From: Candidatus Lernaella stagnicola
Lineage (GTDB): Bacteria > Lernaellota > Lernaellaia > Lernaellales > Lernaellaceae
Direction of reading: 5' to 3'
Length of the DNA: 64,000 bases
NCBI GenBank assembly: GCA_030765525.1
Contig: JAVCCK010000015.1
Coordinates: forward strand, 98,734-162,733
The position numbers and the translations under genes are program-made. The notes beneath the pieces are model-generated. The model was given only the letters and a program-made list of their open reading frames with translations, ran no database searches and was not told the DNA's origin. Below, piece by piece: positions 1-11,550 of this stretch (the first letter of the stretch is position 1; the number at the start of each line of letters is the position of its first letter).

Positions 1-828
1 GCTGTCTTGCGCGATGTACATAAAATCCTCGTCGTCCAACGTGATGCCTTCCTGGTCCGCCCCGGGAAAAGCCCAATAGCTGACGATTTGGCCCGCCGTG
101 CTCACTTCGAAGAAGGTGTTGCTGGCATCGCTCACTACGAGCAAGTGGCGGGTTTTGCGATCGTAATGCAGTGCGGACAGATCGCGAATCCCGATGGAAA
201 AATAGCGCTTGATCGGGACCGTCCCGCGCCGGTCGGTGTTGCTCTTCAAGGGCAATTCCACTTCGATGATCACCGACGGATTCTCTTCGTCGTTGATGCC
301 GAACGATTGATTGCCTAAGAAGAACGAGCCGCCCTCCGGGTGAGTGTCGTCGGGCACGAAGGTAATGGACTCGAATCCCATATTGTCGTTCTTGTGGAGG
401 ATCAATTTGCCGTCAAACTTCCTCTCCACGTCGAATTGGCGGGTGATGGCGAAGCCGTCCGGCTTAACTTCCAGGATCTCTTCCCGGTCCTCCACCGCGA
501 CGTAGAGCAGGCCGGTGGCCGGATCGTACGTGATGCCTTCCAAGTCGCGGCTCGCGTCGAGGATCTTGCGTTGGAGGAACTTGCCTTCGCGCGTCAACTC
601 GGCGATGTCGCCCTCGTCGCCGATTACAAAAAGCGTGTCGCGCTCTCGGTGGTATACGATGCCCGACGGTTCGGTGAAATGCGCGGTGCGAACAATTTTG
701 CTCTGCCAATCGTAGCGAAAAATGATCGACCGAGGTTCTTCGTTATCCTTGGCTTTCGCGCCCATGAGCACGGCTGCCAACAGAAGTAAGCTAAGCGACC
801 ACACGATCGTGTGCCGGGGTCTACGCAT
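1..828 (-). CDS. SdiA-regulated-like beta-propeller protein, C-terminus off the window
   Basis: Partial gene; its 3' end lies beyond the left edge. The reverse complement gives an N-terminal signal or anchor (MRRPRHTIVWSLSLLLLAAV) followed by propeller-like repeats: DLEGITYDPATGLLYVAVED, GFESITFVPDD, DLSALHYD and DQEGITLDDEDFMYIAQ. The recurring EGIT/ESIT plus D-x-x-T-x-x-L pattern is that of the SdiA-regulated (YjiK-type) family, exported proteins of unclear function. Two ATGs compete, at 837 and 828. The AGGAGG at about 838-843 abuts the first but is nine bases from the second, so 828 is chosen. This gives an 8-base overlap with the upstream YhhN gene and suggests translational coupling. 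Function beyond family level is not known. Confidence 0.72.
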   Translation of the reverse strand, partial: MRRPRHTIVWSLSLLLLAAVLMGAKAKDNEEPRSIIFRYDWQSKIVRTAHFTEPSGIVYHRERDTLFVIGDEGDIAELTREGKFLQRKILDASRDLEGITYDPATGLLYVAVEDREEILEVKPDGFAITRQFDVERKFDGKLILHKNDNMGFESITFVPDDTHPEGGSFFLGNQSFGINDEENPSVIIEVELPLKSNTDRRGTVPIKRYFSIGIRDLSALHYDRKTRHLLVVSDASNTFFEVSTAGQIVSYWAFPGADQEGITLDDEDFMYIAQDS

Positions 829-1567
829 GCGATTCATCCTCCTTGCTTGCCAATACCAGCGTGCGTCCAATGAGTAACTGTGCGCTGACGTAAGTCATCC
901 AGATAATCATACTCGTGGCGATGGGCGACGGGTCCGGTAAGTGTACGCCAATTAACGCGTCTGAGAAAATGAATAACGCCGCGCCCAGCGCTTGCGGCCA
1001 CGCCCGCGTTCCCCACGCGGCCACCAACCACAGCGAAGCCACGCCCATGCCGACCACCACGAAGGTGTAACCCAAGGCAACGATTTTCTCAACAATGCCC
1101 AGTTCCGCCGGCACGATGAAGTACCACGCCGCCAACGAAAGAATCGGCCAAGCCACCGCCGTCAGCCGGAGCCATCGCGAGGAACCGACGCCTCGGTGTT
1201 TCGCCAACAGTCTGAAGGATGCGATGTACAGCCCGTGCGCGGCGATGAAAAACGGCACCGACAGCAGGGTTTGCACCGGGGTGATGAAGGTCAAATCGAT
1301 CAGCCGCAGGTTGTTCACGTCGCCGAGAAAGGAAAGCAGCAGACCGGCCAGGATGAAGTTCCCCGCGCGCCGCCAAGCCGGTCGGCCCAGCAGTGGAGAG
1401 CGCAGGCGCGCCGTGATCACGATGACCAGCACCATCTCGGCCAGCAATAAGAATTTCATGACAGTCGGCAGGCGCCCCGGGAAATCAGGCGGCAGCATCA
1501 ACCCCGCCGCCGTCGTGGCCGCCAGCAGCACAAACATCAAGAAGGTTAAGTATGGGACCGTACGCAC
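821..1567 (-). CDS. YhhN/TMEM86-family membrane protein (lysoplasmalogenase-like)
   Basis: A 248-residue integral membrane protein with about eight hydrophobic segments. It carries YhhN-family signatures: FLLLAEMVLVIVITARLRS, the G-x-x-L-S-F-L-G-D loop (AGLLLSFLGDV), the FFIAAHGLYIASF segment and ALFIFSDALIGVH near the C-terminus. Characterised relatives hydrolyse the vinyl-ether bond of lysoplasmalogens; that activity is inferred here only from family. It is the middle gene of a minus-strand operon, 34 bases after the nitronate monooxygenase gene and overlapping the downstream propeller gene by 8 bases. Length is normal for the family. Confidence 0.8.
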   Translation of the reverse strand: MRTVPYLTFLMFVLLAATTAAGLMLPPDFPGRLPTVMKFLLLAEMVLVIVITARLRSPLLGRPAWRRAGNFILAGLLLSFLGDVNNLRLIDLTFITPVQTLLSVPFFIAAHGLYIASFRLLAKHRGVGSSRWLRLTAVAWPILSLAAWYFIVPAELGIVEKIVALGYTFVVVGMGVASLWLVAAWGTRAWPQALGAALFIFSDALIGVHLPDPSPIATSMIIWMTYVSAQLLIGRTLVLASKEDESHA

Positions 1568-1601
1568 CGGATTACTCTTGTCGGTTGTTCAACGCGTTTG
1601 C

Positions 1602-2606
1602 CTACGACTGGCGTGTTTGGGTTAAAGCGCCGTCCAACGCCTCTTCGGTTTCGCGCGCGATTCGCTCCACCAACTCGGCGACGGTCGGGATGTCGTCGAT
1701 GCGGCCGACCGACTGCCCGATGGTCAGCATCGCCTCATCCACGTTGCCGTCGGCCCAGACCTGCTTGGCGCGTTGGCCGGATATCAGCGGGAAAAGCTGC
1801 GAGAAGTCACCGCCCGTGGCCTCGATTTCGTCGACCTGTTCCATGATCTTGTTGCGCAGCGCGCGCACCTGCAGGCCGAAGGGCGCCAGCAAGGTTTGCA
1901 GATTCAGCGACGTGTCGCGCTCGCTTTTCTCCAGCAGCGTCCGGTAGATGTTCTCGTGAATGCCGCTGTCTTTGGTGGCCAGAAAGCGCGTGGCCATCAT
2001 CATGCCGTCGGCGCCCAGGGCCAGAACGGCCGCCAGCGACTTACCGTCCACCATGCCGCCCGCCGCGATCACGGGGATATCCACCGCCGCAACGGTTTTG
2101 GGCACCAGGACGATCGTCGAGACGTTATCCTTGTGCGGGAAACCGCCTTCTTCGAAGCCCGCGATAGTCACGGCGTCGTAGCCGACCTCCTGCGCGTGCG
2201 CGGCGTGCTTGACGGTGCCGACCTTGTGCAGCACCTTCACGCCCGCTTCCTTGGCCATCGGCAGGTACTCGGGGCCCAGGAATGTGTCGACCGGGGCGCC
2301 GGCGATTTCGATGCCGGCCACTTTTTTCTCGCAGCAAACGCGGAAAAAATCCTGCAGCAACTCGACCGGCAGCCGAATCGACGGCATGGTCGTGATGTTG
2401 ATGATGAAGGGCTTATCGGTCAGTTCGCGGGTGCGGTCGACGGCGGCACGCAGGTCGTCGCCGGTGTCGTAGTTGCCGGAGGTCAGATTCCCCAGCGCGC
2501 CGGTGTTGCTGATCGCGGCGGCCAGTTCCGGCTTGGCGATCCACAGCATCCCGCCGCACATGATGGGGTATTGAATGCCGAACAGTTCGGTCATGCGCGT
2601 TTTCAT
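1602..2606 (-). CDS. NAD(P)H-dependent flavin oxidoreductase / nitronate monooxygenase family
   Basis: A TIM-barrel FMN protein of the nitronate monooxygenase (2-nitropropane dioxygenase) family. Motifs in order: PIMCGGMLWIA at the N-terminus, the SNTGALGNLTSGNY strand-loop, AGFEEGGFPHKDN (the usual G-x-E-G-G-x-H region), AAGGMVDGKSLAAVLALGAD and GMMMATRFLAT (phosphate-binding end of the barrel). The start at 2606 (MKTRMTELFG) is preceded by GAGG five bases upstream; an in-frame start at 2633 lacks this. It is the first gene of a three-gene operon. Members oxidise alkyl nitronates or act as NADH:quinone reductases or enoyl-ACP reductases (FabK), so the substrate is open. Confidence 0.85.
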   Translation of the reverse strand: MKTRMTELFGIQYPIMCGGMLWIAKPELAAAISNTGALGNLTSGNYDTGDDLRAAVDRTRELTDKPFIINITTMPSIRLPVELLQDFFRVCCEKKVAGIEIAGAPVDTFLGPEYLPMAKEAGVKVLHKVGTVKHAAHAQEVGYDAVTIAGFEEGGFPHKDNVSTIVLVPKTVAAVDIPVIAAGGMVDGKSLAAVLALGADGMMMATRFLATKDSGIHENIYRTLLEKSERDTSLNLQTLLAPFGLQVRALRNKIMEQVDEIEATGGDFSQLFPLISGQRAKQVWADGNVDEAMLTIGQSVGRIDDIPTVAELVERIARETEEALDGALTQTRQS

Positions 2607-2725
2607 AGTTTCCTCGTTTGGTTGAATTCGCACGGCATCCTACACGATCGACGTCAAACCACAAAGACCGCGCTTGGGGGAGGGGCGCGTTGCATCCTTG
2701 GCGGGAAACAAGTAAAACGCGCCCC

Positions 2726-4726
<2,001 letters not shown>

Positions 4727-5152
4727 ATCTAACTTATAGAAATGATAAAATAATATCCGCTATCACTGCCATTTGCACACAAACATGCCAAAATACATGT
4801 TAAATGGTCGCTTTCAACCCGCAGGATCGGTTCTATAAGGCGTTCCAGGCATAAACCGAACACGTTCGCATTTAGGGAATCGGTGTGCATCTGTCGGCAG
4901 CTAACGATTGCGCACCAGGCAATCAACCATTGATTCGCAATGTTGTAAAAGGTATAATTGGTAAAATTAAAGAGTAGATAAAATAGCAAAAGAGATAGGA
5001 CTAGGCGTCCCGGAGAAGCGAAACGATCAGTCGGCATCGGTCGGCGTTCTCAGCGCGGAGAAGATCGCAGCCCCGGCGCGAGGAGATGGAACCTCTGAGA
5101 AATCGGCTACGTCGAGCCAACCGCAGTACTGCGGAAATCCGAGAGGGGAAAC
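4727..5152. other. Intergenic region with a 14-bp palindrome just before the GH5-like gene
   Basis: I see no convincing gene. The first half is A+T-rich, unlike its neighbours. A perfect 14-bp palindrome (CCGCAGTACTGCGG) lies at 5121-5134, a few bases before the ribosome binding site (GAGAGGGG, 5141-5148) of the lipoprotein gene at 5153. It could be an operator or an mRNA hairpin that limits translation. No known riboswitch consensus was recognised. Confidence 0.5.
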
Positions 5153-6796
5153 ATGCGACGCAAGACCTCCGTTCAGTTGTTTTTATGGGCGTTAGTTCTC
5201 GTTTTCTTGATGTTGCTCTTGGCCTGCAAGACAAGCGACGGCAACCGGGAGGGCGATGAGGCGGCCCACGATACCCCCCGATGGATACAAGCCGTCAATC
5301 TTCCGTGGGACTCCTACGGTACGACGTTCGGCATTGCCCCTTGGGGATACCTAGGGCTGGCATCGCAGGGACCCTCTGGTTGGCGTTGCGAAACCAAGCC
5401 GGGTTTCCAGGGGTGTCAGAAGCTTTTCTGGGATCAGAATCGTTTGGGTGTGAACGTGAAGCTCCGGGCACGGGATGAGAATTTCGCCCACGCCCTCACG
5501 TTCTTTTGGTTCGATGAAATGGCGAGTCTCGGCAAAGGGGAGTTTCTGGACCTGGCCGGCAAAACGGTTACCTGTAACGTGTATTTCCAGCCCAGCGCGG
5601 GCGGTTTGTCCAAAACGCCCAACGGCGCGGTTTTGTTTCTGCAGGACGAAAAATGGAACTGGCTCGAATCGGATTGGTGGAACATTGAAGGTGGTGGGAG
5701 CAAGCAACTTTCCCTCACGCTCGACCATACCGGTGATTTCGACGCCACGAAAGTTCGCGCGGTCGGCGTCAAGGTTTCCACTAATGAAAAAGCGCCTGCA
5801 TCCTATTCCTATGAAGGCGACTTTTATATTGAAAATGTGACGATTCCGGCCATGGAGCCCGTCACATTCACGTTCGATACCGCCGAAACGCGCACGGAAA
5901 ACGAGCTAAGGGACATCGCCGGTCTCGGGGCCAAGGCGCTCCGGCTTTGGGTTTTCGCGGACGGTCGGTCGGGTCTGGTATTCGACGGCGACGGCAATGT
6001 GGTCGGGCTGGATGACAAATTTCTTGCCGATTTCGATGAAGCCGTTCGCGTGGCCGCGTCCAGCGATTTGCGGCTTGTTCCCGTCCTTTTCGATTTCCTT
6101 TTGGGCGCGGAGACGAAGATCGAGCACGATGCCGTCACGGGCGCGGAGTATCCACTGTTCGGCCGTGCGGATCTGATCATCGATCCTCAGAAGCGGCGAT
6201 CCCTGATGGAAAACGCGATAAAACCCCTGTTTGAACGATTCGGTGCAAGCGAAGAGATAATCGCGTGGGAACTCATGAACGAACCCTGCTGGCTGTTGAG
6301 CAACAACGAAAACCATGTCGTCATTCCAGACGGCAAGCGGCCTTCCGAAATCAAGGAAGGCGGAGCGGTGACCTTCGCTCAAATGCACGCGTTTTTCGCC
6401 GCGATCATCGCCCAATACCCCTCGGACCGAGGTGGGTACGATCACGTTTTCACGATCGGCAGCGCCAGTCACCGATGGGTTGATCAGTGGTCGGATCTGA
6501 AACTCGGAATTGCGCAGTTTCACTTATGGAACGGCACGGGGCAGATCGATGAAGGCCTCAGCTTGCCTGAAATCGGGAAGCCGACGACTGATCTGCCTGT
6601 AGTTGTGGGGGAATTTGACGGCAGAGAGCAGTGCCGGGAAGTATTGGATGATGCGCTTGCGTTGGGGTACGCGGGTGCCTGGCCGTGGGCGTATCGATCC
6701 AAAGACGCCTACAGTTTGCCGACGCTCGGGGACAATTGCCGCGAGGCCATGCGGAGCTTTGCGGTAGAACACTCCGATATCCTCAATTTCGAATGA
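5153..6796 (+). CDS. Lipoprotein with glycoside hydrolase family 5-like catalytic domain
   Basis: A lipoprotein signal (LLLAC at about residue 25) leads a 547-residue protein. Residues about 45-230 look like a beta-jelly-roll carbohydrate-binding domain (IQAVNLPWDSYG and Trp-rich strands). Residues about 250-545 look like a TIM barrel of the GH5/clan GH-A type: ALRLWVFADG, WELMNEP (acid/base Glu before Pro) and VVVGEFDG (nucleophile Glu). A mannanase- or cellulase-like activity on polysaccharide at the cell surface is inferred; the substrate cannot be told. The start is preceded by GAGAGGGG. It stands alone on the plus strand, 72 bases before msrB. Confidence 0.8.
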   Translation: MRRKTSVQLFLWALVLVFLMLLLACKTSDGNREGDEAAHDTPRWIQAVNLPWDSYGTTFGIAPWGYLGLASQGPSGWRCETKPGFQGCQKLFWDQNRLGVNVKLRARDENFAHALTFFWFDEMASLGKGEFLDLAGKTVTCNVYFQPSAGGLSKTPNGAVLFLQDEKWNWLESDWWNIEGGGSKQLSLTLDHTGDFDATKVRAVGVKVSTNEKAPASYSYEGDFYIENVTIPAMEPVTFTFDTAETRTENELRDIAGLGAKALRLWVFADGRSGLVFDGDGNVVGLDDKFLADFDEAVRVAASSDLRLVPVLFDFLLGAETKIEHDAVTGAEYPLFGRADLIIDPQKRRSLMENAIKPLFERFGASEEIIAWELMNEPCWLLSNNENHVVIPDGKRPSEIKEGGAVTFAQMHAFFAAIIAQYPSDRGGYDHVFTIGSASHRWVDQWSDLKLGIAQFHLWNGTGQIDEGLSLPEIGKPTTDLPVVVGEFDGREQCREVLDDALALGYAGAWPWAYRSKDAYSLPTLGDNCREAMRSFAVEHSDILNFE

Positions 6797-6868
6797 GCTT
6801 CCATCCTCCACCGAACGATTTGTAAGGAAATCAGCCGGTTTGGCGACTTCTAATGAAAGGAGTTCGCC

Positions 6869-7450
6869 ATGAAAACACCCTACGGCCACCGACGATTCCC
6901 GAGGGGAGAAACTTTCGGGATCCTGCTTGTCGGTCTTGTCGTGTTCGCCTTCATCGCCCTGGCGGCAGGCGGGATTTCTGCCGGCGCGGAGGACGATTCG
7001 GACACGTCAAGTGAAAACTCAAACAATGGTGCCAAAATGACTGATAAAACAAAGAAAACGGATAGCGAATGGAAAGGGTTGCTCAGCGCGGAAGAATACC
7101 GGGTTCTGCGCAAAAAGGGCACCGAACGCGCTTTCTCGGGCGAGTTCTGGAAACACAAAGACACCGGTGTCTACGTTTGTGCCGGATGCGGTACGCCGCT
7201 GTTTTCCTCCGATCATAAGTTCGTTTCGGGGACCGGTTGGCCGAGCTACTGGCAGCCGATTGACGCAAACAGCGTCCGATTGGAACGCGATGGGACGCTG
7301 GGAATGGCCCGAACGGAAGTGTTATGCGGCGCATGCGGCGGTCATCTGGGCCATGTGTTCGACGACGGCCCGGCGCCGACCGGTCAGCGCTACTGCATCA
7401 ACTCCGTTTCGCTGGATTTCACGCCGGCCGAATCCGACCAGCAGAAGTAG
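6869..7450 (+). CDS. msrB: Peptide-methionine (R)-S-oxide reductase, exported or membrane-anchored
   Basis: A full MsrB domain covers residues about 65-190. Zinc-binding CxxC pairs are at Cys104/Cys107 and Cys153/Cys156, the catalytic Cys176 is in RYCINS, and the substrate-pocket motif [10 protein letters not shown] is present. The enzyme reduces methionine-R-sulfoxide in proteins. Unlike the cytoplasmic form it has an N-terminal hydrophobic segment (about 17-38) and a Ser/Asp/Asn-rich linker, so it probably acts in the periplasm. A companion msrA with its own export signal lies at 42634-43431. The start follows AAAGGAG at a good distance. Confidence 0.95.
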   Translation: MKTPYGHRRFPRGETFGILLVGLVVFAFIALAAGGISAGAEDDSDTSSENSNNGAKMTDKTKKTDSEWKGLLSAEEYRVLRKKGTERAFSGEFWKHKDTGVYVCAGCGTPLFSSDHKFVSGTGWPSYWQPIDANSVRLERDGTLGMARTEVLCGACGGHLGHVFDDGPAPTGQRYCINSVSLDFTPAESDQQK

Positions 7451-7524
7451 CTCGACCGCGGCAAGTTGCGTAATGACGCGAAATCGGCTAACGAAATTGG
7501 CGACCCAGCGCAAGGTGGTACGCC

Positions 7525-9624
7525 ATGTCCGATTCCCGTCAACACTCCGCGTCCGTGACTATCGGCCGATTTCAACTTCTGCCGCTTCACATGTCTTGGA
7601 ACCGCGATCACGGAAGGTACGCTTGGCATAAGGACGCCGACGGCTTCCTCGCCGAAACGCCCGTTGGACCGGTTCGGTTGACCGTCACCGAAATCGAGGG
7701 CTCGAGGATTCGCCGGGTGCAAGTCGCGTTTCAGCCGCGGCTTCGGCATCGTTTGCATCAACTTGAAATCCGTTACGCGACGCCCGCGGTGGATCCCGAC
7801 TACGTGTGGGCCCCGTATCTGCGGCCGCGCCACGATTTCGTCATTGCCGACCAGGTTTTTCGCTCGCCGCTGCTGCATGCGGAAAAGGACGGTGAGCGCT
7901 GGGGGCTGGTTCCCGATTTGGCGACGTGGCCGGGAGAGCACCGGGCGGTTCTGGATTTCCTGCGCGAGGGCGCGTCCGGCGCTTGCGAGATGGCGCACGG
8001 CGTCGGCGGGTGGAAGACCACGGGGCACGTATTTTTTCGCCGCGCCCGCAACGGCAAATGGTGCGAGGTCGGCGACGAATTTCGTTTCGGCCACTACCTG
8101 CTCGACGGAATGAACATCGAGCAATCCGCTTCATTTATTTGGCGAACGTTCGGCGATCCGCAGCGCACGCTTCCGCTGGTGCTGCCGTTGGAAGAGTACG
8201 AAGCGGCGGCGCTCGAGCGCATGTTCGCGCCGGACATGTATCACGAATTCGATGGCGGCGGGCGGCCGGTGGGTGCGATGATTACGCAGACGATCACCGC
8301 GCGCCGGACGCCGAAGTTGATGGGCAAAAAGGGCGTCGATTCGTACTTGCGCAACCAGGGCCGACTCGTCGGGCTGATGCGCCTTATCCAAACGACGCTG
8401 TTTACCAACGCGGCCGGTTACCGGTTGCTCAAATCGATTTTGCACGCCGGATTTCTAGACGTTCTGCCGATGGCTTCCTTCCAATGTTGGTTCAATCAAG
8501 TACGCACGGCGTTGGGCGTCGCGCTCGTTTCCCGGCGGGGACACGGCGAAGTGTTCCTCGAACGGGCTCAGCGGATTGTCGAACTCGCGCTGCAAGCGCC
8601 GTTGGAGCAAGGCTTGATGCCCAGCGTGTGTCTGTTTCCGGAGGGGGAAATCCGCTGGATGCGCGGCACGCGGGCGTTTGAAATCGTCGACCGCTTCCAC
8701 CTGCCGGACAATGCCGTCACGGCGTTTCATCTGCTCGAGTGGTACGAGACGGTCGCCGCAGAGGATCGCATTTTGGCCCGCTGCCGAGAGATCGGCGACA
8801 CGCTTCTGGAATTGCAGCATGACGACGGCTCGGTTCCCTCGTGGGTCACGCCGCAAGCGGGCGGTTGGGACGTGGATCCAACGCTCGCCCGCAGCGCGGC
8901 AAGCGCCGCACCGGCCATGTTGTGGGCGCGCTTGGCCCGCGTGACGGGAGAAGAAACCTACCGCGACGCCGCGGCCAAGGTCGTGGACTTTCTAGATCGC
9001 GAAGTCATGCCGGCGGATCAATGGTTCGACTACGAGCTGCGTTACTCCTGCGCGGGGCGGCACACGGACGAGCACGGCGCCGATCCGTTTACCGGTACCT
9101 GGCCCATGAACACGCTTAGCATGTACTGGGCGGCGCGGGCGGCGCTTGACCTGGCGACGGACACGCACGAGTCGCGCTTCCTGGATTTTGGACGGCGGGT
9201 GATGGCGCGCCTCAACCTCTTCCAACAGGTTTTCGATCATCCGCATCTGGGCGCCGACACCTACGGCGGTTTTGCGGTGATGAACGCCGACGCCGAATAC
9301 AACGATGCGCGGCAGGGCTTGTTCGTGCCGCTGTACCTCGATTGGTATCGTGCCACCGGGGAGGCAGAGTGGCGCGAGCGCGGTTTGGCGGCGCTGCGGG
9401 CGTGTTTCATGACGATGTGGATTGAAGAAAATCGCGTCGTTGCGCCCGGCAACATGCGTTGGTATCGACCGGAATATCGCGGCGCGATTCTGGAAAACTA
9501 CGCGCACTCCGGTCGCGACGAAGGTCCCGCCGGATACCTCTCGCCCGATTGGGGCGGCGGCACGGCGTTGTACGCTTCGGGGCTGGCGGCCCAAGCGGAA
9601 GAAGCCGAGGAAAGCCGGAAATAG
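7525..9624 (+). CDS. Large protein with an alpha/alpha-toroid (six-hairpin glycosidase-like) C-terminal half
   Basis: A 699-residue protein without a signal peptide. The first 250 residues are beta-rich. The rest is a series of helical hairpins with repeated aromatic and acidic patches (EWYETVAAEDR, DDWELQHDDGSVP-like turn, TWPMNTLSMYWAARAALDLA, DAEYNDARQGLFVPLYLDWY), as in (alpha/alpha)6-barrel glycosidases, epimerases and lyases. No catalytic pair could be assigned. A second protein of similar size and build is at 17052-19265. The PfkB sugar kinase follows 70 bases downstream in the same direction, so a carbohydrate role is plausible but inferred. Confidence 0.7.
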   Translation: MSDSRQHSASVTIGRFQLLPLHMSWNRDHGRYAWHKDADGFLAETPVGPVRLTVTEIEGSRIRRVQVAFQPRLRHRLHQLEIRYATPAVDPDYVWAPYLRPRHDFVIADQVFRSPLLHAEKDGERWGLVPDLATWPGEHRAVLDFLREGASGACEMAHGVGGWKTTGHVFFRRARNGKWCEVGDEFRFGHYLLDGMNIEQSASFIWRTFGDPQRTLPLVLPLEEYEAAALERMFAPDMYHEFDGGGRPVGAMITQTITARRTPKLMGKKGVDSYLRNQGRLVGLMRLIQTTLFTNAAGYRLLKSILHAGFLDVLPMASFQCWFNQVRTALGVALVSRRGHGEVFLERAQRIVELALQAPLEQGLMPSVCLFPEGEIRWMRGTRAFEIVDRFHLPDNAVTAFHLLEWYETVAAEDRILARCREIGDTLLELQHDDGSVPSWVTPQAGGWDVDPTLARSAASAAPAMLWARLARVTGEETYRDAAAKVVDFLDREVMPADQWFDYELRYSCAGRHTDEHGADPFTGTWPMNTLSMYWAARAALDLATDTHESRFLDFGRRVMARLNLFQQVFDHPHLGADTYGGFAVMNADAEYNDARQGLFVPLYLDWYRATGEAEWRERGLAALRACFMTMWIEENRVVAPGNMRWYRPEYRGAILENYAHSGRDEGPAGYLSPDWGGGTALYASGLAAQAEEAEESRK

Positions 9625-9694
9625 CCGCCTTGACGAGCTATCGGTCGTGATTTCACAATTGCGGATCACTTAAAGATTACGAAAGGCGTAGGCC

Positions 9695-10597
9695 ATGACT
9701 TTGAAGGCGGGGCGTCCGCTTATTTTCGGGGAAGTGTTGTTCGACGTTTTCCCGGACGGCACGGAAGTGCTGGGCGGCGCTCCCTTCAATGTTGCCCGGC
9801 ATTTGCAGGGATTCGGCGAGCGTCCGCTGATGATCACCGGCGTGGGCGACGATGCGCGCGGGCAAGCGATTCTGGAATGCATGACTTCGTGGCAGATGGA
9901 TATCCGCGGCGTGCAGGTCCTCAAGCCATGGCCGACGGGAACCGTCGCCGTGCATTTCAAGGACGGCGAACCGCACTACGACATCGAGGCGGATCGCGCT
10001 TACGATCACGTTGAATCCGGCTCGGCGCGTGAGGCGGTGGGCGGTCAGTCGATCTCGGTTTTGTACCACGGCACGTTGGCGACGCGGCACGAGCAGGCGG
10101 CGCAAACTCTGGCGGACCTGGTGTCCGACACCGGAGCGCCGCGCTTTGTCGATGTGAATCTGCGTGATCCGTGGTGGGCGATGCATGAAGTCTGGACGGG
10201 TATCGAAGCGGCGAATTGGGCGAAAATGAACGAAGCCGAGTTGCGGCTCTTGCACGGCGGCGAGGGCCCCTTGCGAGAGGCGGCCGTCGATGTTCTCGAG
10301 CGCGCGATGCTCGACGGCCTCGTGGTGACGCGCGGCGAACACGGCGCGTTGCTCGTGCGCGGCGAGGCGGAAGTGCTCGAGGAACCCGCGGCGGCGGTGA
10401 CCGATTTGGCCGATACCGTCGGTGCGGGCGACGCCTTCAGCGCCGTGCTGTTACTCGGTTTTCTCCGCGGCTGGCCGCCGGCCGACACGTTAGCGCGCGC
10501 CTCGCAATTTGCCGCTGAAATATGCGGGCACCGCGGCGCATTACCCCGCGACGCCGCTTTGTATGAGCCCTTTGCACACGAATGGAGGATTGCATGA
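9695..10597 (+). CDS. PfkB-family carbohydrate kinase (fructokinase-like)
   Basis: A 300-residue ribokinase-fold sugar kinase. The N-terminal substrate-binding region has LGGAPFNVARHLQGFG and ITGVGDDARGQAI. The C-terminal catalytic motif DTVGAGDAFSAVLL, near residue 242, contains the anion hole and base Asp (GAGD). It phosphorylates a sugar with ATP in the cytoplasm; GGAPFNVA resembles fructokinases, but the substrate is not proven. Its TGA stop overlaps the ATG of the next gene (ATGA), so the kinase and hydrolase are translationally coupled. Confidence 0.9.
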   Translation: MTLKAGRPLIFGEVLFDVFPDGTEVLGGAPFNVARHLQGFGERPLMITGVGDDARGQAILECMTSWQMDIRGVQVLKPWPTGTVAVHFKDGEPHYDIEADRAYDHVESGSAREAVGGQSISVLYHGTLATRHEQAAQTLADLVSDTGAPRFVDVNLRDPWWAMHEVWTGIEAANWAKMNEAELRLLHGGEGPLREAAVDVLERAMLDGLVVTRGEHGALLVRGEAEVLEEPAAAVTDLADTVGAGDAFSAVLLLGFLRGWPPADTLARASQFAAEICGHRGALPRDAALYEPFAHEWRIA

Positions 10598-11544
10598 GTC
10601 ATCTTGAACGCCGCGTAACATGGGGCGCGCTGATCTGCATCGGCATCGCCTTGTTGCTCCTTTCCGGGTGCAAGGAGGACGTCGGCGCGGGAGACACGGC
10701 TTGGAACGAGTACGTCGCGCCGTATCGTCACTCGCTCGAAGTGGAGGGCTTGGAGCTTCATTACATCGACATCGGCCGCGGCAAGCCGCTGGTGCTGATT
10801 CACGGCTTTGCTGACTCGACCTATTGCTTTCACGAGAACCTCAAGCCGCTGGTGGAGGCAGGATATCGAGTCATTCTGATCGATCAGCCCGGCATGGGGC
10901 GTTCGGAAATCCCCAGCGACGACTACACATATTCCATCGAGAACCAAGCGGCGGGCGTTGCCGGCCTCGTCGAGGCATTGGGCGTGGACCGCTATACGAT
11001 CGGCGGCAGCAGTATGGGCGGCGGCATCTCGCTCTACCTGGCGCTGACCAAACCCGAATCGATCGAGCGGCTGATCCTCTTCGATCCGGCGTGCTTCGAT
11101 CTCGGCCGTCATGGAATGATGCCGTTTGCGGAACGACCGGGACTGCGCGACGTCATTGGAGCGGCGACCGGGCGTTGGGCGGTCGGCATGGCGCTGCAGG
11201 ATGTCTACTACGATCGCCGTAAAGTCACCGTCGAATTGCTCGACGAGTACGCACGCCCACTCGACAAAGACGGATATCGAAAGGCGCTGATTCGCCTGCT
11301 GACCGAGTACCATTCGCCCCGTTTCAAATGGATGTCCATGAATTATTCCGCCCTGACAAAACCGACGTTCATCTTCTGGGGGCGCCAGGATAGATGGGTG
11401 CCGTTGGAGTTCGGACGACGTTTGAACGCGGCGCTGCCGAACTCGCACCTGGAAATTATTGATAAGAGCGGCCACTTGCCGCATCAGGAACGGCCGGAGC
11501 TGGTTAACCCGCTACTGCTCGACTTTTTGCGCAATGGCGAGTGA
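10594..11544 (+). CDS. Alpha/beta-hydrolase lipoprotein
   Basis: A 316-residue lipoprotein (LLLLSGC lipobox about residue 24) with a canonical alpha/beta-hydrolase fold. Features: oxyanion loop [19 protein letters not shown], nucleophile elbow GGSSMGGG (Ser near 138), acid Asp in [10 protein letters not shown], and catalytic His in [12 protein letters not shown]. Substrate unknown; relatives include C-C hydrolases, esterases and lipases. The start at 10594 has GGAGG five bases before it and overlaps the kinase stop by four bases. The in-frame ATG at 10582 would place that SD sequence inside the gene, so it was not used. Confidence 0.9.
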   Translation: MSHLERRVTWGALICIGIALLLLSGCKEDVGAGDTAWNEYVAPYRHSLEVEGLELHYIDIGRGKPLVLIHGFADSTYCFHENLKPLVEAGYRVILIDQPGMGRSEIPSDDYTYSIENQAAGVAGLVEALGVDRYTIGGSSMGGGISLYLALTKPESIERLILFDPACFDLGRHGMMPFAERPGLRDVIGAATGRWAVGMALQDVYYDRRKVTVELLDEYARPLDKDGYRKALIRLLTEYHSPRFKWMSMNYSALTKPTFIFWGRQDRWVPLEFGRRLNAALPNSHLEIIDKSGHLPHQERPELVNPLLLDFLRNGE

Positions 11545-11550
11545 AGCGAT

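Noticed and set aside
4729-5037. A 102-codon minus-strand frame after the ABC-F gene
   Set aside because: A+T-rich, no SD, no family resemblance, and composition of random translation.
7525-9624. Assignment of the toroid protein to a named glycoside hydrolase family
   Set aside because: No catalytic pair or family-specific motif could be identified; only the fold-like pattern is visible.
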